64,000 nucleotides of DNA from Turritopsis dohrnii. Taxonomy: Eukaryota; Cnidaria; Hydrozoa; Anthoathecata; Oceaniidae. Position numbers and translations under genes: made by a program. Shown piece after piece: positions 31,699-42,485 of the stretch. Location of the stretch: positions 1 through 64,000 of the forward strand of contig BQMF02000262.1 of assembly GCA_027922465.2 (NCBI GenBank). Direction: 5' to 3'. The notes under the pieces are model-generated. The model did not search any database, was not told the origin of the DNA, and saw only the letters and a program-made list of their open reading frames with translations. Each line of letters begins with the position of its first letter. The stretch's first letter is position 1.

Positions 31699-33350
31699 TT
31701 TATATATTAATAGCCGATTCTCTGTTTCTTTGTTTGTAAGTCACGCAAAATGGTAGATTGAGTTGTGAGCGAAATTATTTAATGGTGTGTCATGAAACAA
31801 AATGTTTTTTGCTTTTCTTTTAATAATTTAATTTCTTTTATTTGTTAAGCGCTTCTGATCGAACGTTTCTTTTATTCAGTTTATTCATTTAGCACGTGCC
31901 TTATTTCTCTCCTCCGGCGTGAACGTTTTAAGAAGAGAAACCATCTTCGCTCTGTTTGATAGCACCTATGTTAGAGCGCGTAACTTTTTCAAAACAAAAG
32001 CTAATAAAAAGTTGAAGTTTTTTCTTCCTACGTTTTGAGTGTATTGTTGCACTGATCAACGATTGGTTTTAAAAAATAAACAAGACGACCGGAAGGTCGA
32101 AAGATTTCGCTTATGTTTTTAAGAATAGCGCCCCTATAAATAACGTCCATTCTAAATACACTCAAGGGTTCATTGAGTTGCAGAGTGGAATTTATAAAGC
32201 CGTGTCTCAATAACCCTACGTGTTTTTGTACTTCTGCGTAACCTCCCTGTTTTGAGAAAAGTTATACTCTGATGTCAAAAAATCTCCTAGTGTAAACTTA
32301 GAAATAAAAAAGTTTTATGGTGTAAACCAAACTTTATTAATAATACATCACAAATTGAAACAAAAGAAATATACTTCTGTGAGTTGTAACCATGAATTTT
32401 TTTTAAAAGATGATTTTTTATAAGAAAAATATGAGCCAATAGAGGAAAAAAACGTCTTCTTCAAAAAAATTTAAAAAAACGAAAATCTATTCAAAATACT
32501 CAAACGAAATAAACAAATCAAATAACAAACAAATAGTTTGTTAGACGGTTTGAAGTAAAGTTAAAAATGAAAACTGCTTCTACTAAACTAAAGCTTCTTC
32601 TTTACTGCAGTTGATCTTCTCCGAAGCATATTATCAACATCAAAAGCGTAACTAAATTTTACTTAATTTAAATTTCACAGTGATACTTCGAATCAAAAAA
32701 GTAACTGAAACCCTTCTTTTTGTTTTTTCTTTAGGGGTTAGGGAAAGATCCTTTTTTTGTTAGTAGTGGTAAATACACTTTATAGCTCACGAAGTATACG
32801 AAAACATATCATGGCCATGTGAACAAGGAAAAAAAGAAATAGAAATAAAAGAACTGTAAGTTAGTAAGTTCAGTCATCAAAAACATTCGCTCACCATGGC
32901 CATAACAGCAAGGGAAAAAAGAAATAGAAATAAAAGAAGTTTAAGTTAGTAAGTGCGGTCCTAAAAAACTTTCGCCGTACATAGATTAGATAGATAGATA
33001 GAACGCCGCCGAAACCAATATCTTTCGCTTAGCGAAATCTAATAAGTAACACGTAATGAAAAACCTGAAAAATAGTTAACGTAACACTGATGTAACACTG
33101 ACTGCACACCAGAGGTTGTGACTTCGAATCTTTTCCAAGTTATATGAGCCGTTTATAAGGAAATTTGACGTTTATTGATACTTTTATTATTATTATTTCA
33201 AATATTTATACAGGATAAATCGTCAGTTGTAATATACATATATAAATTATATACAATATTTACACTGTTATCTACGATGTCTCTATGATGTCCTACAGTG
33301 ATACAGAGCAGGTAGACATGGGCGGCGAGCTACGCCGCCTTGGCGGCTAG
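31699..33350 (+). mobile_element. Helitron unit 7: 5' end and 3' end with unrelated 1.5-kb interior
   Basis: The 5' terminus (TTTATATATTAATAGCCG, TC changed to TT) follows unit 6 directly, but homology stops near 31790. A Helitron 3' end reappears at 33319-33350: GGCGGCGAGCTACGCCGCC, TTGGCGG, CTAG, then T. The interior 31790-33315 is unlike the other units. It holds an ~85-bp near-duplicate (CATGGCCAT at 32810 and 32895 with AAGAAATAGAAATAAAAGAA), a GATA microsatellite at ~32988 and a tRNA-like scrap (33095-33140, CACACCAGAGGTTG..TTCGAATC). No gene is seen. Either a longer Helitron with different cargo or two partial ones. Confidence 0.6.
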
Positions 33351-33681
33351 TATTTAATAACTAACAGAAATTGCAATTATGGCAACAAAAACTTCACAAA
33401 AGCCTAGCAACCACAAAGCATACTTCTCTTGTAGCTCAAAGTAAAGCCTTATTGCAACGTTACAAACATAGCAGTTTTAAATTTCAACTGTATGACCAAA
33501 AGACAACTGAAGTAAAATTCATCAGTAAAATTACATGAAGCTAAAATTTTGACTATAAAAAACGTAGCTAAGATGAAAGCAATGATCATTTCTACTACAG
33601 GTAAGAAACACATGTCATTTTACTAACATCCAAACACTACACAAACCAAAATCAGTATTCCAACGTTTTTATGTTCAAGAA
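33351..33681. repeat. 3' flank of GPCR member 3, shared with member 4
   Basis: 33365-33470 resembles 58785-58880 (AATTGCAATTATGGCAAC against AATTTGCCATTGCAGCAAC, then CAACCACAAA and TTCTCTTGT). This shows the duplication of the receptor included downstream DNA. No separate gene. Confidence 0.5.
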
Positions 33682-34995
33682 TCAACCAGTAGACGTACTA
33701 TAACGCTTCCTATAACTTCCCATCTCAAAACTGTTGGTGCTGGAGGCTGCAGTTGAAGACCTCCTGCGTTTTGAATCACATCTAAATATATTATTAACAT
33801 TCCTTCGAAATTTAATATCGACCAAAGAATAGATTATTGGATTGATGGCCGTATGAAAAGAATATGGTATGAAGCCAAAAAGAGTCAAAGCTTTAAAAGT
33901 ATCTTTAGGTATATCGTCTAGTCCAATGTGATCCATAATTAACGAGGACAAACGATTAGGGAACACGAGCACAACAGCAGCAGCTAATATGCTTACTAGG
34001 ATTACCATAATCCGTTTGTTCTCGCTGTGTCTTTTTTGTAATTGATGGTCATTTATACTATACATTTGTGTAGCAACAGCTTTTCTTAGCGTCTTGATTA
34101 TCACATAATACATTCCAGTGATGCAGAGCACAGGAATCAGGAAATACACTATTGATAAGAACCACGAGTAAACGATTGGAGACCATTCGTTAGGCCATAT
34201 TTCTGTGCATGACTCTTCACCCCCTGAATGTTTTGTTAACGTCAGAAAGTATAAGCTTGGTGAAATGGATATTAAACCTAACATGATATTTATTGCGACA
34301 AATGCAAGTAAAGTGGGATTTGTTAACCATCTACTCAACGGGTGCACTATGCCGACGTACCTCTCCATGGCAATCAAAACAATGAAACCAATTGCTAACA
34401 TATAACTTAGATTCAAAGTGGAATGAAGAACTTTACACATTCCAAATCCGTAAAGCCATCTGCAAGTCCATAAACGCGGTATATGAAATGCAATCTGGAA
34501 AGCCGAAAAAATGAGATCAAGTAATGCTAAGCCTCCGATTAACATTTGGCACCTGGAGGACCTTTTTCTGAAGTAGATTGTCACAAGCAGGACTAAAAAA
34601 TTACCAATGAAACCAATGACACCAAAACAGATATTGAATATAGCTTTTACTTTATCGACAGTTTCAAATGTATCACAGTCTAAAATGTGTGGAGTTTCAC
34701 CGCAACTTGAATCGTTTTGCAAAGTAACAATTAACTGACACGCAACTTCTTCTTGTATCGTTAAAGGTACCTCCTCACAACTGGTACAAGACAAATTACA
34801 GTTGTCACAAATATCCATTAATGTGGTGTCACATCCGTAAGTAGTGTTTAGATTGGATATGCAGCTAATTATATCAGGATCCAGTAGAAAGCTATCTGTA
34901 GTGGTTTGTGGAGGAGTGCCACCAATGCCATATTGACAAATGACAAATTTTGTTGACTTTAGTAGAATGATAACAAGGATTAAATTAAATCCCAT
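33682..34995 (-). CDS. Class A GPCR, Cys-rich ectodomain family, member 3
   Basis: 437 residues. I start at ATG 34993-34995 (MGFNLILVIILLKSTKF, a clean signal peptide); an ATG 16 codons upstream is open but sits in a pyrimidine tract ending TTCTTTCAG right before 34995, i.e. an intron end. Ectodomain 20-107 holds about ten Cys (C45, C55, C63, C66, C70, C73, C86, C98, C107) and Asn sites (NTT, NDS). TM core: GN 131-132, D160 in LALLD, C187, ERY 211-213, ECL2 C263 in CTEIWPNEW, P288, FPNRLSS 345-351, NPIIY 385-389, helix 8, then a basic Ser/Thr-rich tail (RRRSSTAASSTNS) suited to phosphorylation. Intact. Closely related to member 4, 24 kb away in the same orientation. Peptide-receptor-like by its ECL2 and ERY; ligand unknown. 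Confidence 0.92.
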   Translation of the reverse strand: MGFNLILVIILLKSTKFVICQYGIGGTPPQTTTDSFLLDPDIISCISNLNTTYGCDTTLMDICDNCNLSCTSCEEVPLTIQEEVACQLIVTLQNDSSCGETPHILDCDTFETVDKVKAIFNICFGVIGFIGNFLVLLVTIYFRKRSSRCQMLIGGLALLDLIFSAFQIAFHIPRLWTCRWLYGFGMCKVLHSTLNLSYMLAIGFIVLIAMERYVGIVHPLSRWLTNPTLLAFVAINIMLGLISISPSLYFLTLTKHSGGEESCTEIWPNEWSPIVYSWFLSIVYFLIPVLCITGMYYVIIKTLRKAVATQMYSINDHQLQKRHSENKRIMVILVSILAAAVVLVFPNRLSSLIMDHIGLDDIPKDTFKALTLFGFIPYSFHTAINPIIYSLVDIKFRRNVNNIFRCDSKRRRSSTAASSTNSFEMGSYRKRYSTSTG

Positions 34996-34998
34996 CTG

Positions 34999-35475
34999 AA
35001 AGAACAAAGAAGAAAACGTAAACAGAGAATCCATATTATCCATTAATCGATGTTGTTTCTAGCAATGCTATAGTTGACTCCCGTTAACTCAAACACTGAA
35101 GAACACGAACTTTCGTTATTTCAAACTTTCGAACGTTCTTTTTGGTTTCCTTGAAATTTTTTCGTTTACTTTAACCTCTTCATTGATGCCCCTGAGGCAG
35201 ATTTCTTCGGATAAGTCAAACTTTGGCAAACAAAGAACATAAATAAACTTGATTTATAGCAAGATATTTAAATTCTTTCATTTGGCTAATCCCTGCTTCA
35301 AAATTTCCATATATTTTGCCTGTCCATGCTCAATCGGCACTTGCAACCCCTTTCCATCTTTTATCAGTGATTTGCACAGACGAATTATGGATCACTCTGC
35401 ATAAAAAGAACAAGATGCCTTGACAGGCATAAGGATTTCTGCGAAACCAGCTGAAGCATGAAAAATGAAATACTA
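34999..35475. other. 5' flank or intron of GPCR member 3
   Basis: Begins with the acceptor just upstream of the start codon. No gene or repeat is recognised. A possible donor on the reverse strand (CAGGGA|GTAAGT, near 36313) lies beyond the element at 35476-36241, but I cannot confirm it as the first exon. Confidence 0.35.
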
Positions 35476-35540
35476 CCCAGCGGGCACAAGACGTCTTTGA
35501 GACGTCTCATTTTAATCGTAAAATGGTCGTTTGCTTTCCA

Positions 35541-35909
35541 GATCATTTTGCGACGTCGTAGGGACGTCTGAAACGGGACGTCGCAATTGAGATCCTTTTA
35601 CGACGTTTTTGGGACGTCTTTATGCGGATTGAATAACGACCTTCGAAACAATTATAAATTTAAGATCATTTTGCGACGTCGTTGGGACGTTTGAAACGGG
35701 ACGTCGCAATTGGGATCCTTTTACGACGTTTTTGGGACGTCTTTATGCGGATTGAATAACGACCTTCGAAACAATTATAAACTTAAGATCATTTTGGGAC
35801 GTCGTAGGGACGTCTGAAACGGGACGTCGCAATTGGGATCCTTTTACGACGTTTTTGGGACGTCTTTATGCGGATTGAATAACGATCTTCGAAACAATTA
35901 TAAACTTTC
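35541..35909. repeat. Three 123-bp tandem repeats
   Basis: GATCATTTTGCGACGTCGT starts at 35541, 35664 and 35787 (third copy GATCATTTTGGGACGTCGT). Each unit runs through GGGACGTCGCAATTG, GGATCC, TTTTTGGGACGTCTTTATGC and GGATTGAATAACGA.CTTCG. The copies are nearly identical, so the duplication is recent. Confidence 0.9.
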
Positions 35910-35967
35910 AAAAGCAATCAGTCTGTAAAGAATGATTTATTGTAAATGTTTTTAAACGTCTTGACAA

Positions 35968-36050
35968 CAAGCAGCGGTGGCATAACGGTTACGAGTTCGG
36001 CTGGCACACCAGAGGTTCCCGGTTCGGGTCCGCCTGTGGCCTATTACAGT
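35968..36050 (+). repeat. tRNA-derived SINE-like unit
   Basis: GGTGGCATAACGGTTACGAG gives an A-box (TGGCATAACGG) and CCCGGTTCGGGTCCGCC gives a B-box (GGTTCGGGTCC), spaced as in a tRNA. The T-stem does not pair well and no acceptor stem closes, so it is a SINE-type retroposed tRNA, not a working tRNA gene. Confidence 0.55.
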
Positions 36051-36241
36051 TTTTCAAAGAGTAAATTTCATAATCCTGCGACGTCGTTACGATGTCGTTG
36101 GGATGTCATCGAGACGTCTCAATGAAGATGTAATTGGGACGTCTTTTGAGATTCCCACTTCGCGACCATTTTGCGACGTCTTAGGGACGTCTTGAAAAGA
36201 CGTCTTTACGACGTCTTTACGACGTCTTTGTGCCTGCTGGG

Positions 36242-36892
36242 TAGTGACATTCTTCAAATTTGAAGATTGAATGACTTCTATAATACAACATCACATTTTT
36301 GATCACTTACTCCCTGGGAATCCATGAAAGCATAACTGATATATATATATAGATCAAAAATAGATAAACAAAAATAGAACTATAACAGTTAATCCTGCTA
36401 GAAGGTTTGTCAACTTTTGTTCCCAGGGATGATTAAAAAGTGTAAATAGACTTAACTAAAAACAACAGAAGCTTTTACATACAAAGAAAAGAAATATGCG
36501 TAAGGTGCGAATCGTAACCATAGATACACATTTTATATGACAGTTTTTTTTAAAAAGAAACGATATAAGAGCGAAAAGAAAAAAAAACCACAAACTTTTT
36601 CGAAAAAAAAATTAAGAAACAAAGTAAAAGCGAAAAACTCATCAGAAATACTTTGTTTAAAACTAACTACCTAATCTAGCTACCAAGCATTTAAAAATAT
36701 AGCTTTTAAAAAGTTTAACTATGAACGACTTCGATAAATTAAGAGAGCTTCGAACCACAAGATGTTACCAACAACGAACTTTCAAAATCATAAGTTTATT
36801 ACAAGTGATGCTTCGAATTTGGTGGAACTGAAGTCCTCCATCGTATTTTTAGTGGAAGAAATGTCTGTTTTTGCGTGAATGTTTTGGTAGTT
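36242..36892. other. Non-genic stretch
   Basis: AT-rich, with A-tracts and a (TA)n run near 36340. Nothing recognised. Confidence 0.3.
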
Positions 36893-38117
36893 TTCATGTA
36901 AATGTACGCACGAAATTTCAAAAAACCGCTAGGTTTGGACAGCAGAAAAAAAAAAAGAAGAAAAACAAAGCCGGTTTTAAAGTATTTCTTGCTTTCGCAG
37001 AAATCCAAAAAGATGAGACTGAGGCTCATGGTTATTTCTTCTTGAGATTCCAGCCACAAATAATGCTTAGCCTATATTTGTCAACAAAAGAAGTTGATGA
37101 GAAGGAATTTCAAAATTGGCATCTTCAAACATTCATCGGATACCAAAAATATTTGACTTGCCTAGGAGGGCAAGTATAACGTCTCACTTCGTAATCCACC
37201 ATTTCACACTTTGTAATCCCTGTTGCTCTTTGCAGTCCATTTTGTCACAACTTGTATTCCAAAACCCATCATTTGTAACCCACCCTTGTCACAATAATAC
37301 AAAATAAATAAATAAAAGTGATACAAACAAATAAATTTCCTCTATGATCATCACAAAACCGTATTTCTAACTATTCATCATCACTATTAACATCATACAG
37401 TGTTGCTTTCGAAATCAAAAATTGCCACAAACTAGAATTTCTATAGCTATGCTACTGATCAACAAAATTCCATTTAAGCATTTTCATAAGAAACGTTTGC
37501 TTAGTAATTAGAAAAATCAAGGCTTTTGAAACTTAAATTGATTGTTTTTTTTATGGATATTATTTTTTTATGGATTACAAAGTGCGACAGGGATTACAAA
37601 ATGTGACGTCACAGCCAACACATTATTTTCTGAAGATTCGTGAGCGGTATGAATTTAGTTTAGTTAATTTCCATTTGAAATACGAAATTCATTCAATTTT
37701 TTCCTTACTTAACTCGAAGATATTCTTAGCATTACGCTTCACTTTTAGTGGGTTCACAGCTTAAGTATGGGTATAAGCTCTATGCCTATATATAAAAAGG
37801 CCGTATTTAATATTATAATGATTAATTAATATCTTATTTCCGCCAAAACGGGAACTTTGCTTTACTCGAACATTCGTTAAATCGAACCATGTTCCCTCAT
37901 CCTTGGCTGATTGCGTCACTGGGTGTCAACTGTATCACACAACTCATTACAGATAATGACGTTCATTTCAATTTCTATACTTTTAAGGAATTTCGGCTTT
38001 TATTGGATTTCTGCGAAAGCAAGAAATACTTTAAAACCGGCTTTGTTTTTCTTTTTTTTTTTTTCTGCTGTCCAAACCTAGCGGTTTTTTGAAATTTCGT
38101 GTGTGCGCTTACATGAA
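36893..38117. mobile_element. 1.2-kb inverted-repeat element
   Basis: About 118-bp arms: 36893-37010 (TTTCATGTAAATGTACGCAC .. CCGCTAGGTTTGGACAGCAG .. AAGCCGGTTTTAAAGTATTT) and their inverse at 37998-38117. Within it, 37178-37610 carries a smaller inverted pair (GTCTCACTTCGTAATCC..TTTGTAATCCCTG and its inverse), possibly another MITE. No coding sequence; frames over the arms are shadows of each other. Confidence 0.6.
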
Positions 38118-38876
38118 ACTTATGCTTACCACGCATGTGAGGGTAGAAACCATTCTAAATTTTCTAAAGTTTCTTGAAAATGATAGATATGGGTATTTGA
38201 AGATAAAAAAAGAATTTTCATAGAAGAAACTTATAATTATCTTGAACTGTGATCATTCTTTTCTAATTAAAAAGAAGTTTTCAACGTTTTGTAAACAGAA
38301 GAGTCAAAAAGAAAAAGGTAGCTATTTGTTTGTTTTTATAGAGAAATGTTTTGATATTCTTTAAGCCTGTCTAAATTCAAAACATCTTCGTTTGTTTTGT
38401 ATATGAGCTGTTACGCTTTTAAGCTCTGGATACTTTGGCTCAGCTTAGTTTCCTCTTCAGCTCCAACATAGAAAATTTGTGTCTACCCTGCACCACTTAC
38501 TTGTTTGATCAGTTTTTAAGTTATACTGTCAATGTCCCTTATTACGAGTGACTAATCACAATAGCAAATTAACACATCTGTAAAACAACTGTTTGTAAAT
38601 TCAAAAGATACATCATGTAACAATACAAAACTTTCCTTTCAGTTATATATATAATTATGTTATGTGTGTGCTTTAGAACATATATATAAGGATATATATA
38701 ACTGTTAATGATCAAAATTATTGTTTACTTTTTGTGTTTGAAATATTGATAATTCCATTTGTAATTAAGAAGATTGACGGTACATATCAAATGCTTAAAG
38801 AACATGATTTACATATGTAATCACTGAATATCCGAAAAAATCAATATAAACTTAATATTATTTCGTACCCCCAAAA
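38118..38876. other. Non-genic stretch
   Basis: AT-rich with (TA)n tracts at 38645-38700. No gene or repeat recognised. Confidence 0.3.
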
Positions 38877-39415
38877 TACCTTAATGGTACTAATTTTCGC
38901 TGGTACTAATTTTCGCGGTAAAATTTTTTTCCAAAAAAATTGCGTTTCGCGGGTATTTATTTTCGCGGTTTTTCTGTTTTGACATTTTTCGCGGGTATTA
39001 ATTTTCGCGATTTACTGTTATTATGGAAATTTTTTGACGAGAATAAGGAAACGAATTAAGGTTGAATCGACTAAATATGCTTTAGTTTTCCAAAAAAAAA
39101 ACAAACATGTAAATACCTATTTACAATTAATCAAAACTCTTCTTGTAGTAATAGATTGATTTTGAGATAAAAAAAATTCGCTAGTTACTCGGTTATTCAG
39201 CTTTTTTGATTTTTTCCCGATTCTACGAATACCCCTAAAAACATCTGATGTGAAGCAGTGCCAGAAATTCAATTTTCCAGAAAAAATTCGCGGGTATTAA
39301 TTTTCGCGGTTTTCAAAAACCTAAAAATTTCGCGGGTACAAATATTCGCGGTTTTTTCCCAAAACCGCGAATAGCGCGAAAATTAGTACCCGCGAAAATT
39401 AGTACCAGTAAGGTA
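38877..39415. mobile_element. 539-bp MITE (TACCTTA..GGTACTAATTTTCGC)
   Basis: TIRs TACCTTAATGGTACTAATTT and the inverse of TACCTTACTGGTACTAATTT, each followed by TCGC and a second GGTACTAATTTTCGC. The interior repeats CGCGGGTATTAATTTTCGCG in both orientations. Non-coding. Confidence 0.75.
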
Positions 39416-40010
39416 AAGAATGTTTTATGTCATTCAGATGTAGTTAAATTTATCATTGGTGTATATACGTATACAATAAAGTTTCGCATAGTGTCAACTA
39501 TATTTTCGCAATGCCCTTGGGTGCATATGAAATCAGAGATGAATTGTTATGTCGTAAAAATCATTCAACTTTTTTTTGAATTTCTTCAAGAATTTTTATA
39601 AACAGGTCATGAATGTTTGTAAGTGCTTTCCGTATTAATAATCAAAACAAACTACAACAGTTATAATGTTGGCTTTGGTCTATGTGGATGTATTTTGCAT
39701 GGCCAAAATCTGCATGCATTTTTGTGCTTGTAATTTAGGAAGTCTGCTAGGAAGATTGACACCAAGTATCAAATTCAGAAATTCAGAACTTTTACAGTTT
39801 ATGTGCATATACATTGTGATATCTGAAAGGATCAATATATCCTTGACATTATTTCTTATCAACAAAATAAAGAATATTTAATGTCATTCAGATGTAATCC
39901 AGTTTATTAGCAGTATACTATAAGTCTCACATAGTGTCACTTATCTTTTGACAATGTCCTAGGGATTATATACATTAGAAATGTGATTTTTTATTTTGGA
40001 AATCACATAA
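39413..40010. repeat. Direct duplication, period about 454 bp
   Basis: AAAGAAT.TTTTAATGTCATTCAGATGTA-type sequence recurs: GTCATTCAGATGTA at 39429 and 39883, followed in both by a ..CATAGTGTCA..TAT.TTT..CAATG.CCTGGG-like block (39490-39515, 39940-39965). The sequence between shows no gene. Confidence 0.55.
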
Positions 40011-40124
40011 CCTTTTTCAAATATGTCATATGCTTTTTCTTTCATATTTCAGCAGATTTTGGCAGAAATCCTTTTGCCTGTTAAGGCATCTTGTTCACAT
40101 TTGTTTTCAAATTTTAACTGCAAA

Positions 40125-40463
40125 GTTTCGTTTTCGATGTGGAATTTGTTTAGAAAGACAGAGTAACACTTAAAACACCATTGCGAAAATTTTGTAAGAT
40201 AATTACATCATTAACATATTTTCACGTTTTATGCTCAACGTGAAAAGTCATGTTTTGAGTCATGCTGGCAACGAAGACGAGATTCTAGAGATAAGTCTTT
40301 TTCCCTCATGTAGATTTTATAGTAAATTGATAACTTCCTGGTTGTTATATACTTATCAATTGAATAGTGTCTCTTCCAAAAATAAGTTCTTTATACTTAT
40401 ATTTGCTTGTAATCGAATTATTTTGGGTTTTTTTGCTCACGTCGTCATCCACGTTGCCGTCGT
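40125..40463 (-). mobile_element. GGGAGCT MITE (copy B), truncated
   Basis: Reverse complement matches 6160-6500: CGGCAACGTGGATGACGACG, GAACTTATTTTTGGAAGAGA, CACTATTCAATTGATAAGTA, AAAACATGACTTTTCACGTT and ACATCGAAAACGAA. The terminal GGGAGCT is missing on the right. The 83-codon frame 40231-40482 is spurious. Confidence 0.75.
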
Positions 40464-40479
40464 AGTATTTCTTAAATAC

Positions 40480-40652
40480 TGAATACAACTACCACAATGC
40501 AATGCGATAAATCACGTGCTTTGTGACTACGTTGAGTGCTGTTCTAAATATTTTTTTAAGAATATCTGTTTTGTTCGTGAAACCTATTATTCCATTGATG
40601 CATTTTTAATGATTTTTTCATCATTGCATTATGGTAGTTGCATTCAGTATAG
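40480..40652. mobile_element. ~170-bp palindromic MITE
   Basis: Arms of about 30 bp: TACTGAATACAACTACCACA continuing ATGCAATG, and its inverse ending CATTGCATTATGGTAGTTGC then ATTCAGTA. Non-coding. Confidence 0.6.
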
Positions 40653-41900
40653 GAGATAATTACATTTTGGGAACGGCGAATTCAGCGATGTATATAAGAA
40701 GGCGGGACGCTTGTACGGTGATACGGGAAAGGTTTATTGTTAAGCCAAACAGATTCATTAGTTTCAATTGTATGACGCTCGCAATATTTTTTTCCACCAC
40801 AAATTACGTTTGATGTCATAAAAAAAGTAAATGGAAATTTGAGTAGATTAAGTTTCAAGTTATCTGGAATTGAACCTACCTAATAGATACACTCAAGATT
40901 TTCCAACTAAATTCGTTTCCTACTTTCTTACTCGTTTCACTTTCTCTGCACAATTTCTACTCCAGCAGCAACCAGCTATCCGTATCTTATGACCTTTTTT
41001 CTAATATTAAAAACAAACCATTTTTACTTCAGGAAGTAAATTTAGACTTTCTAACCACCTGGTTTCTACACATGAACGATTTTGCAAGTACAACTTTGTT
41101 TGTTTGTTTTGTGTCTAGCAATAATGACATCGATAAGTCATTATCTTACAAAAGAACTGTATCGCATCATGCGTATATCTTCCTCTTACATTTATTTAGT
41201 TTTGTTTTTTTTATTCCCTTGAATTCATCATAGGACGATCATTGTATGCATGGAAACCAGCCCTATGTGGTTAAGTTTCGTATGGAGTCATGTGATTTTA
41301 GTAAGAAGTATTTGCAACGTCTCGCCAGATAAAACAAACAAAAGTGCGACACAGTAGAAGCTGTTAGTAAGTCTGTTTGAAACAAACCGAGCAACAAATA
41401 TGATGACTCTATCGTGAAGATTACCTTGCAGAAAACTTTCGATAAGCTTTCGTTTCTGATTTTCTTTTTTAGGTTAAGCTCCTGTGTAGAAATATGACGT
41501 AAAAAACATTTAAAGTATTCATAAGCCATTGACATGTTATGAAAGAATGTTGATAAGTTGTTGTAGGTCGCACACGAGAATTTGACAAATTGAAACTAAT
41601 AATATTAGAAAGGAATATATCTAATGTATGCCATACCTGAAAAGCAACTGGCGTGCAATTGGGAAACTAAAGCATAAAACGAGAGGACCAGAACTCACCA
41701 GATGCAAAGTGCTGTGAGATGTAGACTGCTATAGATATTCATTTGATTGATTCGATGTATCATACCTCAAGTTAGCTCAAGAATTGAATGCAGACTTATG
41801 AAAGGTGAAGCGTGACACATATTATGTATATCAGGTTGGCATAGCAATGGAAATAGAAACCACACAAATATATTGATAAACAGATAGCCGCATAAATTTG
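40653..41900. other. Non-genic stretch
   Basis: No gene recognised. The 90-codon reverse frame at 41263-41535 lacks motifs or splice context. Confidence 0.3.
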
Positions 41901-42154
41901 CATTTTCATTTCATAAAATCTCCGCCCCGATATAACTACTGGATTAACGCCCATTCAGACCTTGAGTCTGAACGTCATTACTCCAAACCCCTTCGTCATA
42001 AAGATGGACGTACGGTAAGCGATTACATAAACAACTGATTAATTTGTGGTTTTAAATCTATTAATATCTCGGCTTACATTCCGTGTTTGACTGAGATGAT
42101 ATAGATTGTTGTTATCAGACAAATTTTATATCAAGTTTCCAGTGAGATTTTGAT

Positions 42155-42485
42155 GTGAACATGAAAAAACGTCTGTTTCATAGATTGTCTGACCAGGAAC
42201 AGAATAACAACACCGCTAATCCTGTAGTTCAACAAGACCAGGTGATAGCGAATGAAATGACTTCTGATACCGAGACTACGTCCGGTGAGGGATCAAGTAC
42301 AGACGACGAACCTGCAGCCAAACGTGCCAGGTTTGAACTTGGTACTTGTTACAAGGATAATCAAGCTTGGAATTATCCCCAGATTTACTCAAATACATCC
42401 ACAGATACATGGGTGTACATGTTCCGGACAAAGAGATCAAAGAACATATTCTGCAAGAGTACCCAGTACCATCGAATCTTCATGG
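42155..42485 (+). pseudogene. DIRS gag-like protein, frameshifted and truncated
   Basis: ATG at 42155-42163 region (MNMKKRLFHRLSDQEQNNN), an acidic Ser/Thr-rich stretch (SDTETTSGEGSSTDDE), then AAKRARFELG, the usual lead into the conserved DIRS Gag domain. Near 42370 one base appears lost: the following conserved stretch SPDLLKYIHRYMGVHVPDKE and EHILQEYPVPSNLHGI is read in another frame. Homology ends at a poly-C run at 42488, where a deletion or insertion has removed the rest of gag and the first part of RT. DIRS Gag is thought to bind RNA and form particles. Confidence 0.65.

Larger units (their letters stand above)
35476..36241. mobile_element. GACGTC-rich palindromic element, complete copy
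   Basis: Inverted ends CCCAGCGGGCACAAGACGTC and the inverse of CCCAGCAGGCACAAAGACGT, flanked by TA on both sides. The arms are rows of GACGTC(T). Inside, a 123-bp unit is repeated three times (35541-35909), and a tRNA-like SINE sits at 35968-36050. Non-coding. The outer termini differ from those of the copy at 5878-6695 although the inner repeats agree. Confidence 0.75.

Noticed and set aside
34996..35043. Upstream ATG that would add 16 residues to GPCR member 3
   Set aside because: The added stretch is pyrimidine-rich and ends in TTCTTTCAG right before the second ATG, which member 4 also has as its first possible start. It is better read as an intron end.
35541..35909. CRISPR-like or centromeric tandem array
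   Set aside because: Three 123-bp near-identical units without spacers inside a palindromic transposon; the genome is eukaryotic.
35968..36050. Functional tRNA gene
   Set aside because: A and B boxes present, but neither T-stem nor acceptor stem pairs. The same holds for 43013-43092.
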